Shown piece by piece: positions 1 through 7,885 of a stretch of DNA of 64,000 nt. This DNA comes from Streptomyces sp. DSM 110735. Lineage in GTDB: Bacteria > Actinomycetota > Actinomycetes > Streptomycetales > Streptomycetaceae. The notes beneath the pieces are model-generated. The model saw only the letters and a program-made list of their open reading frames with translations, was not told the DNA's origin and did not search any database. How positions within the stretch are numbered: position 1 is the stretch's first letter; every line of letters begins with the position of its first letter. The translations under genes and the position numbers were made by a program. The DNA lies in assembly GCF_016482685.1 (NCBI RefSeq), contig NZ_JACYHF010000003.1, positions 186,001-250,000 on the forward strand, read 5' to 3'.

Positions 1-687
1 GATCAGATCCGCGCCCCGCAGATCGGCGCCGGTGAGGTCGGCCGCTATCAGACAGGCACCGCGCAGAGTGACCCCGCGCAGATCGGCGTCCTTGAGTCGG
101 GCGCCGATCAGATTGGCACCCCGGCCGTCCTTGCCCTTCTTCCGGCCGACTCCGTGCCTGGCCGACTCGCTGACGCGCAGCAGGAGTTGAGCCACCGCGT
201 GCCAGTGGGCGTCGAGATCGAGCGCGGCCAGCGCCTCGGCGTCCTCCCCCGCCAACTCCTCGGTCCGCTCCCGTGCTTGCCGCAGCTCGGCGTGCAACGG
301 CCGGGCGGCGTCGAGGTCCAGTGCCTCGGCGAGGTACCAGAGCAGCTCGTGCAGTCGGCGGACCACGGGGAACACGTCGAACATCAGCCGCGCCTCCGCC
401 CGTTCGGCGCCGCGCCAGTCCCGCCCGCCGAAGGTGACCTGGGAGACGCGCTGTCCCGCGCCGAAGCAGTCGTAGACCGTGCAGCCGGTGAAGCCCCGCT
501 CGCGCAGCCCGGCGTGGATCCCGCAGCCGTGGTCCGTGCGCAGGTGGGGGCACGGTTTCCCGGCGGGCTTGTCCAGGGCGAAGCCGGAGGAGGCGGCGAA
601 CGGCAGCGCGACACAGCACAGCGCGAAGCAGCGCGCGCAGTCGGCGCGCAGGGCGGAGCGGTCGGTCGTACGTTCGTGATCCGGCAT
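1..687 (-). CDS. YkgJ-like cysteine cluster plus pentapeptide-repeat protein (partial, C-terminus outside window)
   Basis: Reads from an ATG at 685-687 and runs off the left edge, so the C-terminus is missing. Residues ~17-80 carry a cysteine pattern (CARCFALCC, then PCPHL and GCGIH) resembling the YkgJ-type CxxC...CC metal or Fe-S cluster family. A helical linker follows, then by about residue 185 a run of A(D/N)LxG-type pentapeptides (GANLIGARLKDADLRG), which form a right-handed beta-helix. Pentapeptide domains usually act as protein-interaction surfaces. No enzymatic role can be assigned. It diverges from lutA with a 114-bp gap that must hold both promoters. Confidence 0.85.
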   Translation of the reverse strand, partial: MPDHERTTDRSALRADCARCFALCCVALPFAASSGFALDKPAGKPCPHLRTDHGCGIHAGLRERGFTGCTVYDCFGAGQRVSQVTFGGRDWRGAERAEARLMFDVFPVVRRLHELLWYLAEALDLDAARPLHAELRQARERTEELAGEDAEALAALDLDAHWHAVAQLLLRVSESARHGVGRKKGKDGRGANLIGARLKDADLRGVTLRGACLIAADLTGADLRGADLI

Positions 688-801
688 GGCGGCAGTGTAC
701 TGACCTGCTGACCTGCGGGGCTTTTCGTTTTTCGCGGGGCCCGACTGGCTAGGCTGCCAGGGTCCGCCCGCCGAGAGGGAGCCGAGCCCCGAGGAGCCGC
801 G

Positions 802-1557
802 ATGCGTGTCGCCCTGTTCCTGACCTGTGTCAACGACACGCTCTATCCGGACACCGGGCGCGCCGTGGTGAGACTGCTGACCAGACTCGGTGTCGACGTG
901 GACTTCCCCGTGGCGCAGACCTGTTGCGGCCAGGCGCACTACAACACCGGCTACCGGCACGAGACCGAACCGCTGGCCCGGCACTACGCCGAGGTCTTCG
1001 GGGAGTACGACGCGATCGTGACCCCCTCCGGCTCCTGTGCGGCGATGGTGCGCGAGCTGTATCCGCGCCTGGGCGAGCGGGCGAGCGCCGAGGGGCGCGG
1101 CGGCGGACTCACGGCCACGCTCGCCCCGGTGATCCCGAAGACGTACGAGCTGACGGAGTTCCTGGTGGACGTGCTGGGGGTGACCGACGTGGGCGCCTGG
1201 TATCCGCACACGGTGACCTATCACCCCACCTGTCACGGTCTGCGCTCGCTCGGTCTCGGTGACCGTCCGCGCAGGCTTCTCCAGGCTGTCGAGGGGCTGG
1301 AGTTGATCGAGCTGCCGGGCGCCGACGAGTGCTGCGGGTTCGGCGGCACCTTCTCGGTCAAGAACGCGGACGTGTCGGCGGCGATGGGCGCGGACAAGGT
1401 GCGCAACGCCGAGTCGACCGGCGCCGAGGTGCTGTGCGCGGCCGACAACTCCTGCCTGATGCACCTCGGCGGCACGCTGAGCCGGTCGGGTTCGGAGCTG
1501 CGCCCGGTGCACCTCGCGGAGATCCTGGCGAGCACGGAGGAGGACCCGTCCGTATGA
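802..1557 (+). CDS. lutA: Lactate utilization protein LutA, (Fe-S)-binding subunit
   Basis: The 251-residue protein has two CCG domains: CCGQ near residue 41 and CCGFGG near residue 178, with a CHG/CGS-type cysteine after each half. This is the hallmark of the LutA/YkgE family. LutABC oxidises L-lactate to pyruvate in the cytoplasm, passing electrons through Fe-S clusters, probably to the quinone pool. First gene of an ATGA-coupled operon with lutB, lutC and an ABC ATPase. Length and motifs are normal. The start is the first ATG after the intergenic region. Confidence 0.95.
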   Translation: MRVALFLTCVNDTLYPDTGRAVVRLLTRLGVDVDFPVAQTCCGQAHYNTGYRHETEPLARHYAEVFGEYDAIVTPSGSCAAMVRELYPRLGERASAEGRGGGLTATLAPVIPKTYELTEFLVDVLGVTDVGAWYPHTVTYHPTCHGLRSLGLGDRPRRLLQAVEGLELIELPGADECCGFGGTFSVKNADVSAAMGADKVRNAESTGAEVLCAADNSCLMHLGGTLSRSGSELRPVHLAEILASTEEDPSV

Positions 1558-3032
1558 ACACGACGTCCCTCGGCATGCCCGCCTTCCCCAAGGCGGCACG
1601 CGAAGCGCTCAACAACCGCACCCTGCGCGGGAATCTGCGGCACGCCACCCACACCATCCGCGCCAAGCGGGCCAGGGCCGTCGCGGAGGTGTCCGACTGG
1701 GCGGAGCTGCGCGAGGCGGGCGAGCGGATCAAGGACCATACGCTGCGCCATCTCGACGGCTATCTGGAGCAGTTGGAGGAGTCGGTCACGGCGGCGGGCG
1801 GCACCGTGCACTGGGCGGCGGACGCGACAGAGGCGAACCGGATCGTCACCGAACTCGTGCGCGCCACGGGCGAGTCGGAGGTCGTGAAGGTCAAGTCCAT
1901 GGCCACGCAGGAGATCGAGCTGAACGAGGCTCTGGAGGCGGCGGGCATCCATGCCTACGAGACCGATCTCGCCGAGCTGATCGTGCAGTTGGGCGAGGAC
2001 CGCCCCTCGCACATCCTGGTCCCGGCGATCCACCGCAACCGGAGCGAGATCCGCGACATCTTCCGCACGAGGATGGCGAGTTGGGGGCGCCCCGCGCCCG
2101 AGGGTCTGTCCGACGATCCGGCGGAACTGGCGGAGGCGGCCCGGCTGCATCTGCGGGAGAAGTTCCTGCGGGCCAAGGTGGGCGTCTCCGGCGCCAACTT
2201 CATGGTCGCGGAGACCGGCACGCTGGTGGTCGTGGAGTCCGAGGGCAACGGCCGGATGTGCCTGACCCTGCCGGAGACGCTGATCTCGGTCGTGGGCATC
2301 GAGAAGGTCGTCCCCACCTGGCGCGACCTGGAGGTGTTCCTCCAGCTCCTCCCCCGCTCCTCCACCGCCGAGCGCATGAACCCGTACACCAGCATGTGGA
2401 CCGGCACCACCGACGGCGACGGACCCCGCGCCTTCCATCTGGTCCTGCTGGACAACGGCCGCACCGACACCCTCGCCGACGAGGTGGGACGCCAGGCGCT
2501 GCGCTGCATCCGCTGCTCGGCCTGCCTCAATGTGTGCCCGGTGTACGAGCGCGCGGGCGGCCACGCCTACGGCTCGGTCTACCCCGGTCCCATCGGCGCC
2601 GTCCTCAGCCCTCAACTCCGGGGCACGGCAAGCGAGATCGACGCCTCCCTGCCGTACGCGTCCTCGCTGTGCGGAGCCTGCTACGAGGTGTGCCCCGTCG
2701 CCATCGACATCCCCGAGGTGCTGGTCCATCTGCGCGAGCGGGTCGTCGAGGGCGGTCCGGCGGTGCGGGACGGCAACCGGGTGGTGCTCAAACCCGCCAA
2801 GGGGCACGCCGCCGAACGCGCCGCCATGCGCGCGGCGGGCTGGGCGCTGGCCCGTCCCGGTGTGCTGCGGACCGGGCAGCGGCTGGCTTCCCGCACCCGC
2901 GGTTTCCGCCCGCGCACGCTGCCCGGACCCGGCCGCGCCTGGACGGCGACCCGCGATCTGCCGGCCGTACCGGCCGAACCCTTCCGGGACTGGTGGCTGC
3001 GCACGCGCGGCGGAAAGGACGGCGCCCGATGA
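1554..3032 (+). CDS. lutB: Lactate utilization iron-sulfur protein LutB
   Basis: 492 residues. The N-terminal two thirds are the LutB/YkgF LUD domain (core SGANFMVAETGTLVVVE). The C-terminal part carries two ferredoxin-like 4Fe-4S motifs, CIRCSACLNVCP near residue 317 and CGACYEVCP near residue 372, followed by the DUF3390-type tail. In the Lut complex LutB is the electron-transfer subunit between LutA and LutC. The ATG overlaps the lutA stop (ATGA), implying translational coupling. An in-frame extension further upstream exists but would lie inside lutA, so the overlapping ATG is preferred. Confidence 0.95.
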   Translation: MNTTSLGMPAFPKAAREALNNRTLRGNLRHATHTIRAKRARAVAEVSDWAELREAGERIKDHTLRHLDGYLEQLEESVTAAGGTVHWAADATEANRIVTELVRATGESEVVKVKSMATQEIELNEALEAAGIHAYETDLAELIVQLGEDRPSHILVPAIHRNRSEIRDIFRTRMASWGRPAPEGLSDDPAELAEAARLHLREKFLRAKVGVSGANFMVAETGTLVVVESEGNGRMCLTLPETLISVVGIEKVVPTWRDLEVFLQLLPRSSTAERMNPYTSMWTGTTDGDGPRAFHLVLLDNGRTDTLADEVGRQALRCIRCSACLNVCPVYERAGGHAYGSVYPGPIGAVLSPQLRGTASEIDASLPYASSLCGACYEVCPVAIDIPEVLVHLRERVVEGGPAVRDGNRVVLKPAKGHAAERAAMRAAGWALARPGVLRTGQRLASRTRGFRPRTLPGPGRAWTATRDLPAVPAEPFRDWWLRTRGGKDGAR

Positions 3033-3730
3033 GCGCCAGGGAACGGGTCCTCGGCCGGGTGCGCCGCGCGCTCGCGGACGTGCCGCCGGACGACACCCCC
3101 TACGACCGGGCGATCCCCCGCCCCTACCTCCGCGAGCACGGCGAGCGCACCGCCGAGGAGACGGTGGAGTTGCTGGCGGAGAACCTGGCGGACTACCGGG
3201 CGGTCGTCCACCGCTGCACGGAGGACGAACTGCCGTCGCTCATCGACCGGTTGCTCACCGAGCGTGGCTCGCGGTCCGTGCTCGTCCCGGACGGGCTGCC
3301 GACGGAGTGGCTGTCCGCCACCGACACGACTCGCGTCGCGGACCGGGCGGCGAGCACGCCGTACGAGCTGGACGCGGTGGACAGCGTGGTGACCGGCTGC
3401 GCGGTCGCCCTCGCGGAGACCGGCACGATCGTGCTGGACGCCGGGCCGGGGCAGGGGCGCCGCCGGATCACCCTGGTCCCCGATCACCACATCTGTGTCG
3501 TCCGCGTCCCCGCGCAGGTCGTGGCGTCCGTGCCGCAGGCGCTCGAACGGCTCTCCCCCACCCGCCCGTCCACCTGGATCTCCGGTCCCTCGGCGACCAG
3601 CGACATCGAGCTGGACCGGGTGGAGGGCGTGCACGGACCGCGCACGCTTGAGGTTGTCCTCGCCGGGGTCATCCCTTCGGTCGGCGGGACCGGGCGGGCG
3701 GAGGGGAGCGCGGCTAGCGTGGGGGAATGA
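3029..3730 (+). CDS. lutC: Lactate utilization protein LutC (LUD domain)
   Basis: 233 residues of the LutC/YkgG family. The conserved core SVVTGCAVALAETGTIVLD is near residues 120-140, followed by PDHHICVVRVPAQVV. Third subunit of the L-lactate oxidation complex. Its ATG overlaps the lutB stop by four bases and its own stop overlaps the next ATG, so four genes are stacked with ATGA junctions. The length matches family members. No GntR/LutR regulator is adjacent in the visible part. Confidence 0.95.
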   Translation: MSARERVLGRVRRALADVPPDDTPYDRAIPRPYLREHGERTAEETVELLAENLADYRAVVHRCTEDELPSLIDRLLTERGSRSVLVPDGLPTEWLSATDTTRVADRAASTPYELDAVDSVVTGCAVALAETGTIVLDAGPGQGRRRITLVPDHHICVVRVPAQVVASVPQALERLSPTRPSTWISGPSATSDIELDRVEGVHGPRTLEVVLAGVIPSVGGTGRAEGSAASVGE

Positions 3731-4881
3731 TCCGGTTCGAGCAGGTCACCAAGCGCTACCCGGACGGCACGACCGCCGTGGACGGGCTGTCGTTCGAGGT
3801 GGCCGAGGGCGAACTGGTCACGCTCGTCGGTCCCTCCGGCTGCGGCAAGACGACCACCATGATGATGGTGAACCGGCTCATCGAGCCCACCTCGGGGCGG
3901 ATCACGGTGGGCGGCGAGGACATCGCCCGCGTGGACCCGGTGCGGCTGCGCCGCCGTATCGGCTACGTCATCCAGCAGGTGGGGCTCTTCCCGCACCGCA
4001 CGGTCCTCGACAACACCGCGACCGTGCCCACCCTGCTCGGCTGGAAGCGGACCAGGGCACGGGCGCGCGCCGCCGAACTCCTCGACCTGGTCGGGCTCGA
4101 CCCGAAGACGTACGGCTCCCGCTACCCGGAACAACTCTCCGGCGGGCAGCGGCAGCGGGTTGGGGTGGCGCGGGCGCTCGCGGCGGATCCGCCGGTGCTG
4201 CTGATGGACGAGCCGTTCGGCGCGGTGGACCCGGTGGTGCGCGAGCAGTTGCAGGACGAGTTCCTGCGGATGCAGGAGGCAGTGCGCAAGACGGTGCTGC
4301 TGGTCACGCACGACATCGAGGAGGCGGTACGGCTCGGGGACCGGATCGCGGTGTACGGGGAGGGGCGGATCGAGCAGTTCGACACGCCCGGCGCGGTGCT
4401 GGGGGCGCCCGCGACCTCGTACGTCGCCGGTTTCGTCGGCGCCGACCGGGGGCTGAAGCGGCTGTCGGTCACCGAGATCGAGCCGGACGACCTCGAACAA
4501 CCCCTGGTGGCCCGCCCCGACGAGCCCGCCGCACGCGCCCTGGACCGGCTGCGTGCCGAGGGGGCGCGCTGGGCGGTGGTCCTGGACGCGGACGGGAATC
4601 TGCACGGCTGGGTGGGCATCGACGAGCTGGCCGCCGGGGGCACGGTCGGGGACCTGGCCCACCGGATGACGGCGTGGGTGCCGGTGGGCGCGCCGCTGAA
4701 GCAGGCGTTCGGGGTGATGCTCCAGTACGACGCCGGGTGGGTCGCGGTCCTCGACGGGGCGCGCTTCCTGGGCGTGCTGACCCCGGCGAAGCTGCACGAG
4801 GCGCTGCGGCGGTCGGTGGACGCGGACGCGCTGGGGGTGGCGCGGGGTCAGGTGCGGTTCGACTCGGTGGCGGACGCGTGA
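3727..4881 (+). CDS. ABC transporter ATP-binding protein, glycine betaine/choline (OpuCA/ProV) type
   Basis: 384 residues. The ABC domain has Walker A GPSGCGKTT (~36-44), signature LSGGQRQR (~138) and Walker B VLLMDEPFGAVDP. A C-terminal CBS-type pair (~250-365, WVGIDELAAGG and WVAVLDGARFLGV) is typical of OpuA/OpuC ATPases, where CBS domains sense ionic strength. It is coupled by ATGA to lutC. The two permeases and binding protein it should serve are on the opposite strand immediately downstream, converging on it. Compatible-solute uptake is inferred from family and neighbours; the exact solute is unknown. Confidence 0.9.
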   Translation: MIRFEQVTKRYPDGTTAVDGLSFEVAEGELVTLVGPSGCGKTTTMMMVNRLIEPTSGRITVGGEDIARVDPVRLRRRIGYVIQQVGLFPHRTVLDNTATVPTLLGWKRTRARARAAELLDLVGLDPKTYGSRYPEQLSGGQRQRVGVARALAADPPVLLMDEPFGAVDPVVREQLQDEFLRMQEAVRKTVLLVTHDIEEAVRLGDRIAVYGEGRIEQFDTPGAVLGAPATSYVAGFVGADRGLKRLSVTEIEPDDLEQPLVARPDEPAARALDRLRAEGARWAVVLDADGNLHGWVGIDELAAGGTVGDLAHRMTAWVPVGAPLKQAFGVMLQYDAGWVAVLDGARFLGVLTPAKLHEALRRSVDADALGVARGQVRFDSVADA

Positions 4882-4906
4882 GGGGTGCTTCGGCGGGGGC
4901 GTGCGG

Positions 4907-5857
4907 TCACTTGATCAGGCCCTTGTCCTTCAGATAGGTGCGGGCCACGTCGGCGGGGAGCCGCCGCCAACTGTCGACCTGGCGGTTCATGTCGGCGAGG
5001 TCCTGGGTGGTGAGGACGTCGTTGAGTTTGTCGAGGGCATCGGCGACGCGGGGGCTGCCCGCGCGGGCGCGGTTGACGACCGGGACGATGTAGTCGGCGT
5101 TCTGGAGGTGCTTGTCGTCGGCGAGCAGGACCAGTCCGAAGGAGTCGAGAGTGGCGTCCGTGGTGGTGGTCAGCACCATCTGGTCGCGTCCCGACTGCAC
5201 GGCGCGCTTCGCCTGTGTGGTGCCGACACCCTTGGGATCGACGCCGGTGATGTGGATGCCATACACCTTCTTCAGCCCGGGTGCGCAATATGGGCGCCGC
5301 ACACACTCGTCCCCGGCGGCCAGGCGCACCTTCAGTCCGGAGGCGCCGAGGTCGCTGAGGGTCTTGAGGTGGTGCTCGCGGGCGTAGGAGGCGCGCACGG
5401 CGAAGGCGTTCTGGTCCACGGCGCGGCCGGGCGGGAGGACGGTGAGCCCGCGCGGGGCGGCGAGGGCGCGCAGGGACTTCATCGTGGTGTCGAGGTCGGG
5501 CGATCCGGCCGGGGGCGCGTCGGCGCCGTGCTTCTTGGCGTTGAGCCAGTCCGCGAGGGTGGCGGCGTACTCGGGTACGACGTCGATCTGCCCCGATTCC
5601 AGGGCGGGTTCGTACAGTTCGCGGTTGGCGACGGTGATCATCGAGGTCTGGTACCCGGCGTGGTCGAGCAGTTGGGCGTACATCTGGGCGAGCAGATCGC
5701 TCTCGGTGAACCCGGCCGAGCCGATGGTGAGGTGGTGGCTGTCGCCGGGCGAGGCGGTGACCTGGCCGCGGTTCTCGAGGGAGGGTCCGGAGGCACAGCC
5801 CGCGAGGGCACAGAGCAGGGCGGTGGCGGTGGCGGTCGCTGCCGTACGGCGTCTCAT
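4907..5857 (-). CDS. Glycine betaine/choline-type ABC transporter substrate-binding lipoprotein (OpuAC family)
   Basis: 316 residues starting MRRRTAATATATALL, with a lipoprotein signal and lipobox LAGC (Cys ~21). The mature part is an OpuAC/QAT-type binding protein: GSAGFTESDLLAQMYAQLL, later ELYEPALESGQIDVVPEYAA. It would be anchored outside the membrane and deliver quaternary amines or related osmolytes to the permeases encoded just upstream. The start overlaps the stop of the preceding permease. An in-frame extension upstream lies inside that permease and is not used. Convergent with the ATPase gene, leaving only 25 bp between the stops. Confidence 0.9.
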   Translation of the reverse strand: MRRRTAATATATALLCALAGCASGPSLENRGQVTASPGDSHHLTIGSAGFTESDLLAQMYAQLLDHAGYQTSMITVANRELYEPALESGQIDVVPEYAATLADWLNAKKHGADAPPAGSPDLDTTMKSLRALAAPRGLTVLPPGRAVDQNAFAVRASYAREHHLKTLSDLGASGLKVRLAAGDECVRRPYCAPGLKKVYGIHITGVDPKGVGTTQAKRAVQSGRDQMVLTTTTDATLDSFGLVLLADDKHLQNADYIVPVVNRARAGSPRVADALDKLNDVLTTQDLADMNRQVDSWRRLPADVARTYLKDKGLIK

Positions 5858-6525
5858 CGCCCGGCCCGGGCCCAGGTGGGCGCCAGCCGCTCCACGACCT
5901 CGAAGACGGCCTCCACGAGCAGCGCGAACACCGCCACGAGGAGCGCGCCCGCGACCACCTGCGGGGTGCTGGCCAGGTTGAAGCCCGCGGTGATGATCCG
6001 GCCGAGTCCGCCGCCGCCCGCGAGCGCGGCGATGGTGGCGGTGGCGACGAGCTGCACCGCGGCGATCCGCACCCCGTTGAGGATCATCGGCAGCGCGAGG
6101 GGCACCTCCGCCCGCACGAGGACCTGCCGTCCGGTCATCCCCATGCCCTTCGCCGCCTGGACCACGCCCCGGTCGACCTCGCGCATCCCGACGTAGGCGT
6201 TGGTGAGCAGCGGCGGTACGGCGAACAGCACCAGCGCGACCACGGTGGGACCCTCGCCCCACTTCCCGACCGGGGTCAGCAGAAGCAGCACCAGGACGGC
6301 GAAAGTGGGGACGGCCCGGCCGACGTTGGAGATGTTGACCGCGAGCGCACCGCCCTTGCCGATGTGACCGAGGACGAGCGCGACGGGCAACGCGATCAGA
6401 CAGCTCACGACGAGGCAGACGACGGTGAGCACGAGGTGCTGGAGCAGCCGGTGCCACACCCCGTCCTCCCCGCTCCAGTGCGCCGGGTCGGCGAGCCAGT
6501 CCCAGGTGGCGGCGAGGGTGCTCAC
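5854..6525 (-). CDS. ABC transporter permease, OpuC/ProW type
   Basis: 223 residues with about five to six membrane segments, starting with QHLVLTVVCLVVSCLIALPVALVLG. The EAA loop (GMTGRQVLVRAEVPLALP) contacts the ATPase. It is the second of two permeases. The stop overlaps the binding protein start, and the upstream permease ends 28 bp before it. The pair resembles OpuCB/OpuCD heterodimers. Together with the downstream lipoprotein and the convergently encoded ATPase it makes one complete importer. Confidence 0.88.
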   Translation of the reverse strand: MSTLAATWDWLADPAHWSGEDGVWHRLLQHLVLTVVCLVVSCLIALPVALVLGHIGKGGALAVNISNVGRAVPTFAVLVLLLLTPVGKWGEGPTVVALVLFAVPPLLTNAYVGMREVDRGVVQAAKGMGMTGRQVLVRAEVPLALPMILNGVRIAAVQLVATATIAALAGGGGLGRIITAGFNLASTPQVVAGALLVAVFALLVEAVFEVVERLAPTWARAGR

Positions 6526-6553
6526 GCGGGGCGCTCCCCGCCGCTCGGCGGTC

Positions 6554-7234
6554 TCATGCCCGCCCCTTGCGCACCCACGGAGTGATCAGCCACTGCACGC
6601 CGAGCAGCAGCAGGTCGGCGGCGACGGCGATGAGCACGCACAGCACGGACGCGGTGAGCACCTGCGCCTTGAAGAAGGTGTTCATCCCGGAGTAGATGAG
6701 ATTCCCGAGCCCCCCGAACCCGACGATCGCCCCGACCGTGACCAGCGAGACCGCCGACACGGTCGCGATCCGCAGCCCGGCCATCGCCGCGGGCAGCGCG
6801 AGCGGCAGCTCCACGGTCAGCAACAGCCGCACCGGCCCGTACCCCAGCCCCCGCGCCGCCTGCCGCGTCTCCTCCGGCACCGCCCGCAGCCCGGCCAGGA
6901 TGTTCCGCACGAGCAGCGTCAGCGAGTACAGCACCAGCCCGGCGACGACGAGTGTCGCGGAGAGCCCGTACACCGGCAGCAGCAAGGAGAACATCGCCAG
7001 CGAGGGAATCGTGTACAGCACGGTGGTGATGGCGAGCACCGGCCCGGCAGCCCACCCCCACCGCCGCGCCACCACCGCCAACGGCACGGCGATGACCAGC
7101 CCGATGACCACGGACAACGCCGTCAACTCAAGATGCTGCACCACCGCGTCGACCAGAATCTGCCGCCGACTGCTCAGATAGGCACCACAGATCCACTCGT
7201 TACGCGCGAGACAGTCGTCGGGGGGCGCGGTCAC
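6554..7234 (-). CDS. ABC transporter permease, OpuC/ProW type (first permease)
   Basis: 226 residues. A short cytoplasmic N-terminus with the NEWICGAYLSSRR motif common in actinobacterial QAT permeases is followed by membrane segments and an EAA loop (GYGPVRLLLTVELPLALPAA). First gene of the leftward three-gene unit permease-permease-lipoprotein. No ATPase gene is present on this strand; the only candidate is the one at the end of the lut operon. Confidence 0.88.
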   Translation of the reverse strand: MTAPPDDCLARNEWICGAYLSSRRQILVDAVVQHLELTALSVVIGLVIAVPLAVVARRWGWAAGPVLAITTVLYTIPSLAMFSLLLPVYGLSATLVVAGLVLYSLTLLVRNILAGLRAVPEETRQAARGLGYGPVRLLLTVELPLALPAAMAGLRIATVSAVSLVTVGAIVGFGGLGNLIYSGMNTFFKAQVLTASVLCVLIAVAADLLLLGVQWLITPWVRKGRA

Positions 7235-7288
7235 CCGTCCATTGCAGCGGGCGGGGTCGCGGGCGGCGCGTTGAGGTGGGCCGGATGG

Positions 7289-7312
7289 GGGGCGGGCTGC
7301 TCGACCCGCCCC
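7289..7312 (-). terminator. Hairpin downstream of the DoxX gene
   Basis: Perfect 8-bp inverted repeat (GGGGCGGG / CCCGCCCC) with an 8-nt loop, 9 nt beyond the DoxX stop in the direction of transcription. There is no U-tract, as is usual for Streptomyces terminators. It could also insulate the following permease unit. Confidence 0.55.
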
Positions 7313-7321
7313 CGAGCGTGC

Positions 7322-7750
7322 TTATCCGGCGGAGATCCCCGTGCCCGACGCCGCTCCCTTGCGCCCCGCCCCCGCGACCACCAGCAGCCCGCCGAGCATC
7401 GCCGCGTTCTTCAGGAACTGGGTGCGCTGGGCCTTGCGCTGGGCGGGGTCCTCGATGGTCCAGAAGGGGTGTCCGGCGTAGGTGGTCGGGATCAGGGAGC
7501 CGGCCAGGGCGAGGGCGGAGGTGCGGGGGAACAGGCCGATGGCCAGGGCGGCTCCGGCGCCGGTCTGGACGGCGCCGTTGACGCGTACGAGCAGTTCGTC
7601 GTCCTTCGGCAGCGGGACGACCTTGCGGATCTCTTCCAGCGCCGGACCGGCGAGCCTCGCCAGTGCGGCGGGGTCGCGCACGGCGCCGGAGCCGAACACC
7701 GCGAAGGATCCGCCGAGCAGCGCGCCACCGAGCCTACCGAGGATGTTCAT
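7322..7750 (-). CDS. DoxX family membrane protein
   Basis: 142 residues starting MNILGRLGGALLGGSFAVFG. It has about four short hydrophobic segments and the DoxX pattern: a glycine-rich first helix, LVRVNGAVQTGAGAALAIGL, a HPFW loop, then QRTQFLKNAAMLGGLLVV. Actinobacterial DoxX proteins are small inner-membrane proteins linked to redox stress; the biochemical role is not settled. A GTG three codons upstream is an alternative start. It stands alone, flanked by a hairpin downstream. Confidence 0.85.
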   Translation of the reverse strand: MNILGRLGGALLGGSFAVFGSGAVRDPAALARLAGPALEEIRKVVPLPKDDELLVRVNGAVQTGAGAALAIGLFPRTSALALAGSLIPTTYAGHPFWTIEDPAQRKAQRTQFLKNAAMLGGLLVVAGAGRKGAASGTGISAG

Positions 7751-7885
7751 GCCACTCACTTTCCCTAGGGGTACGGACGTTCATGCTACGCAGTCCCGTT
7801 CGCGTCGGCCCCGCGGTTGCCCGCGCCCCTCGCGCGGCGGAGATATAGCCTCGAAAAGGCGGTAATCGGCCCGAAGGGGATGGTC

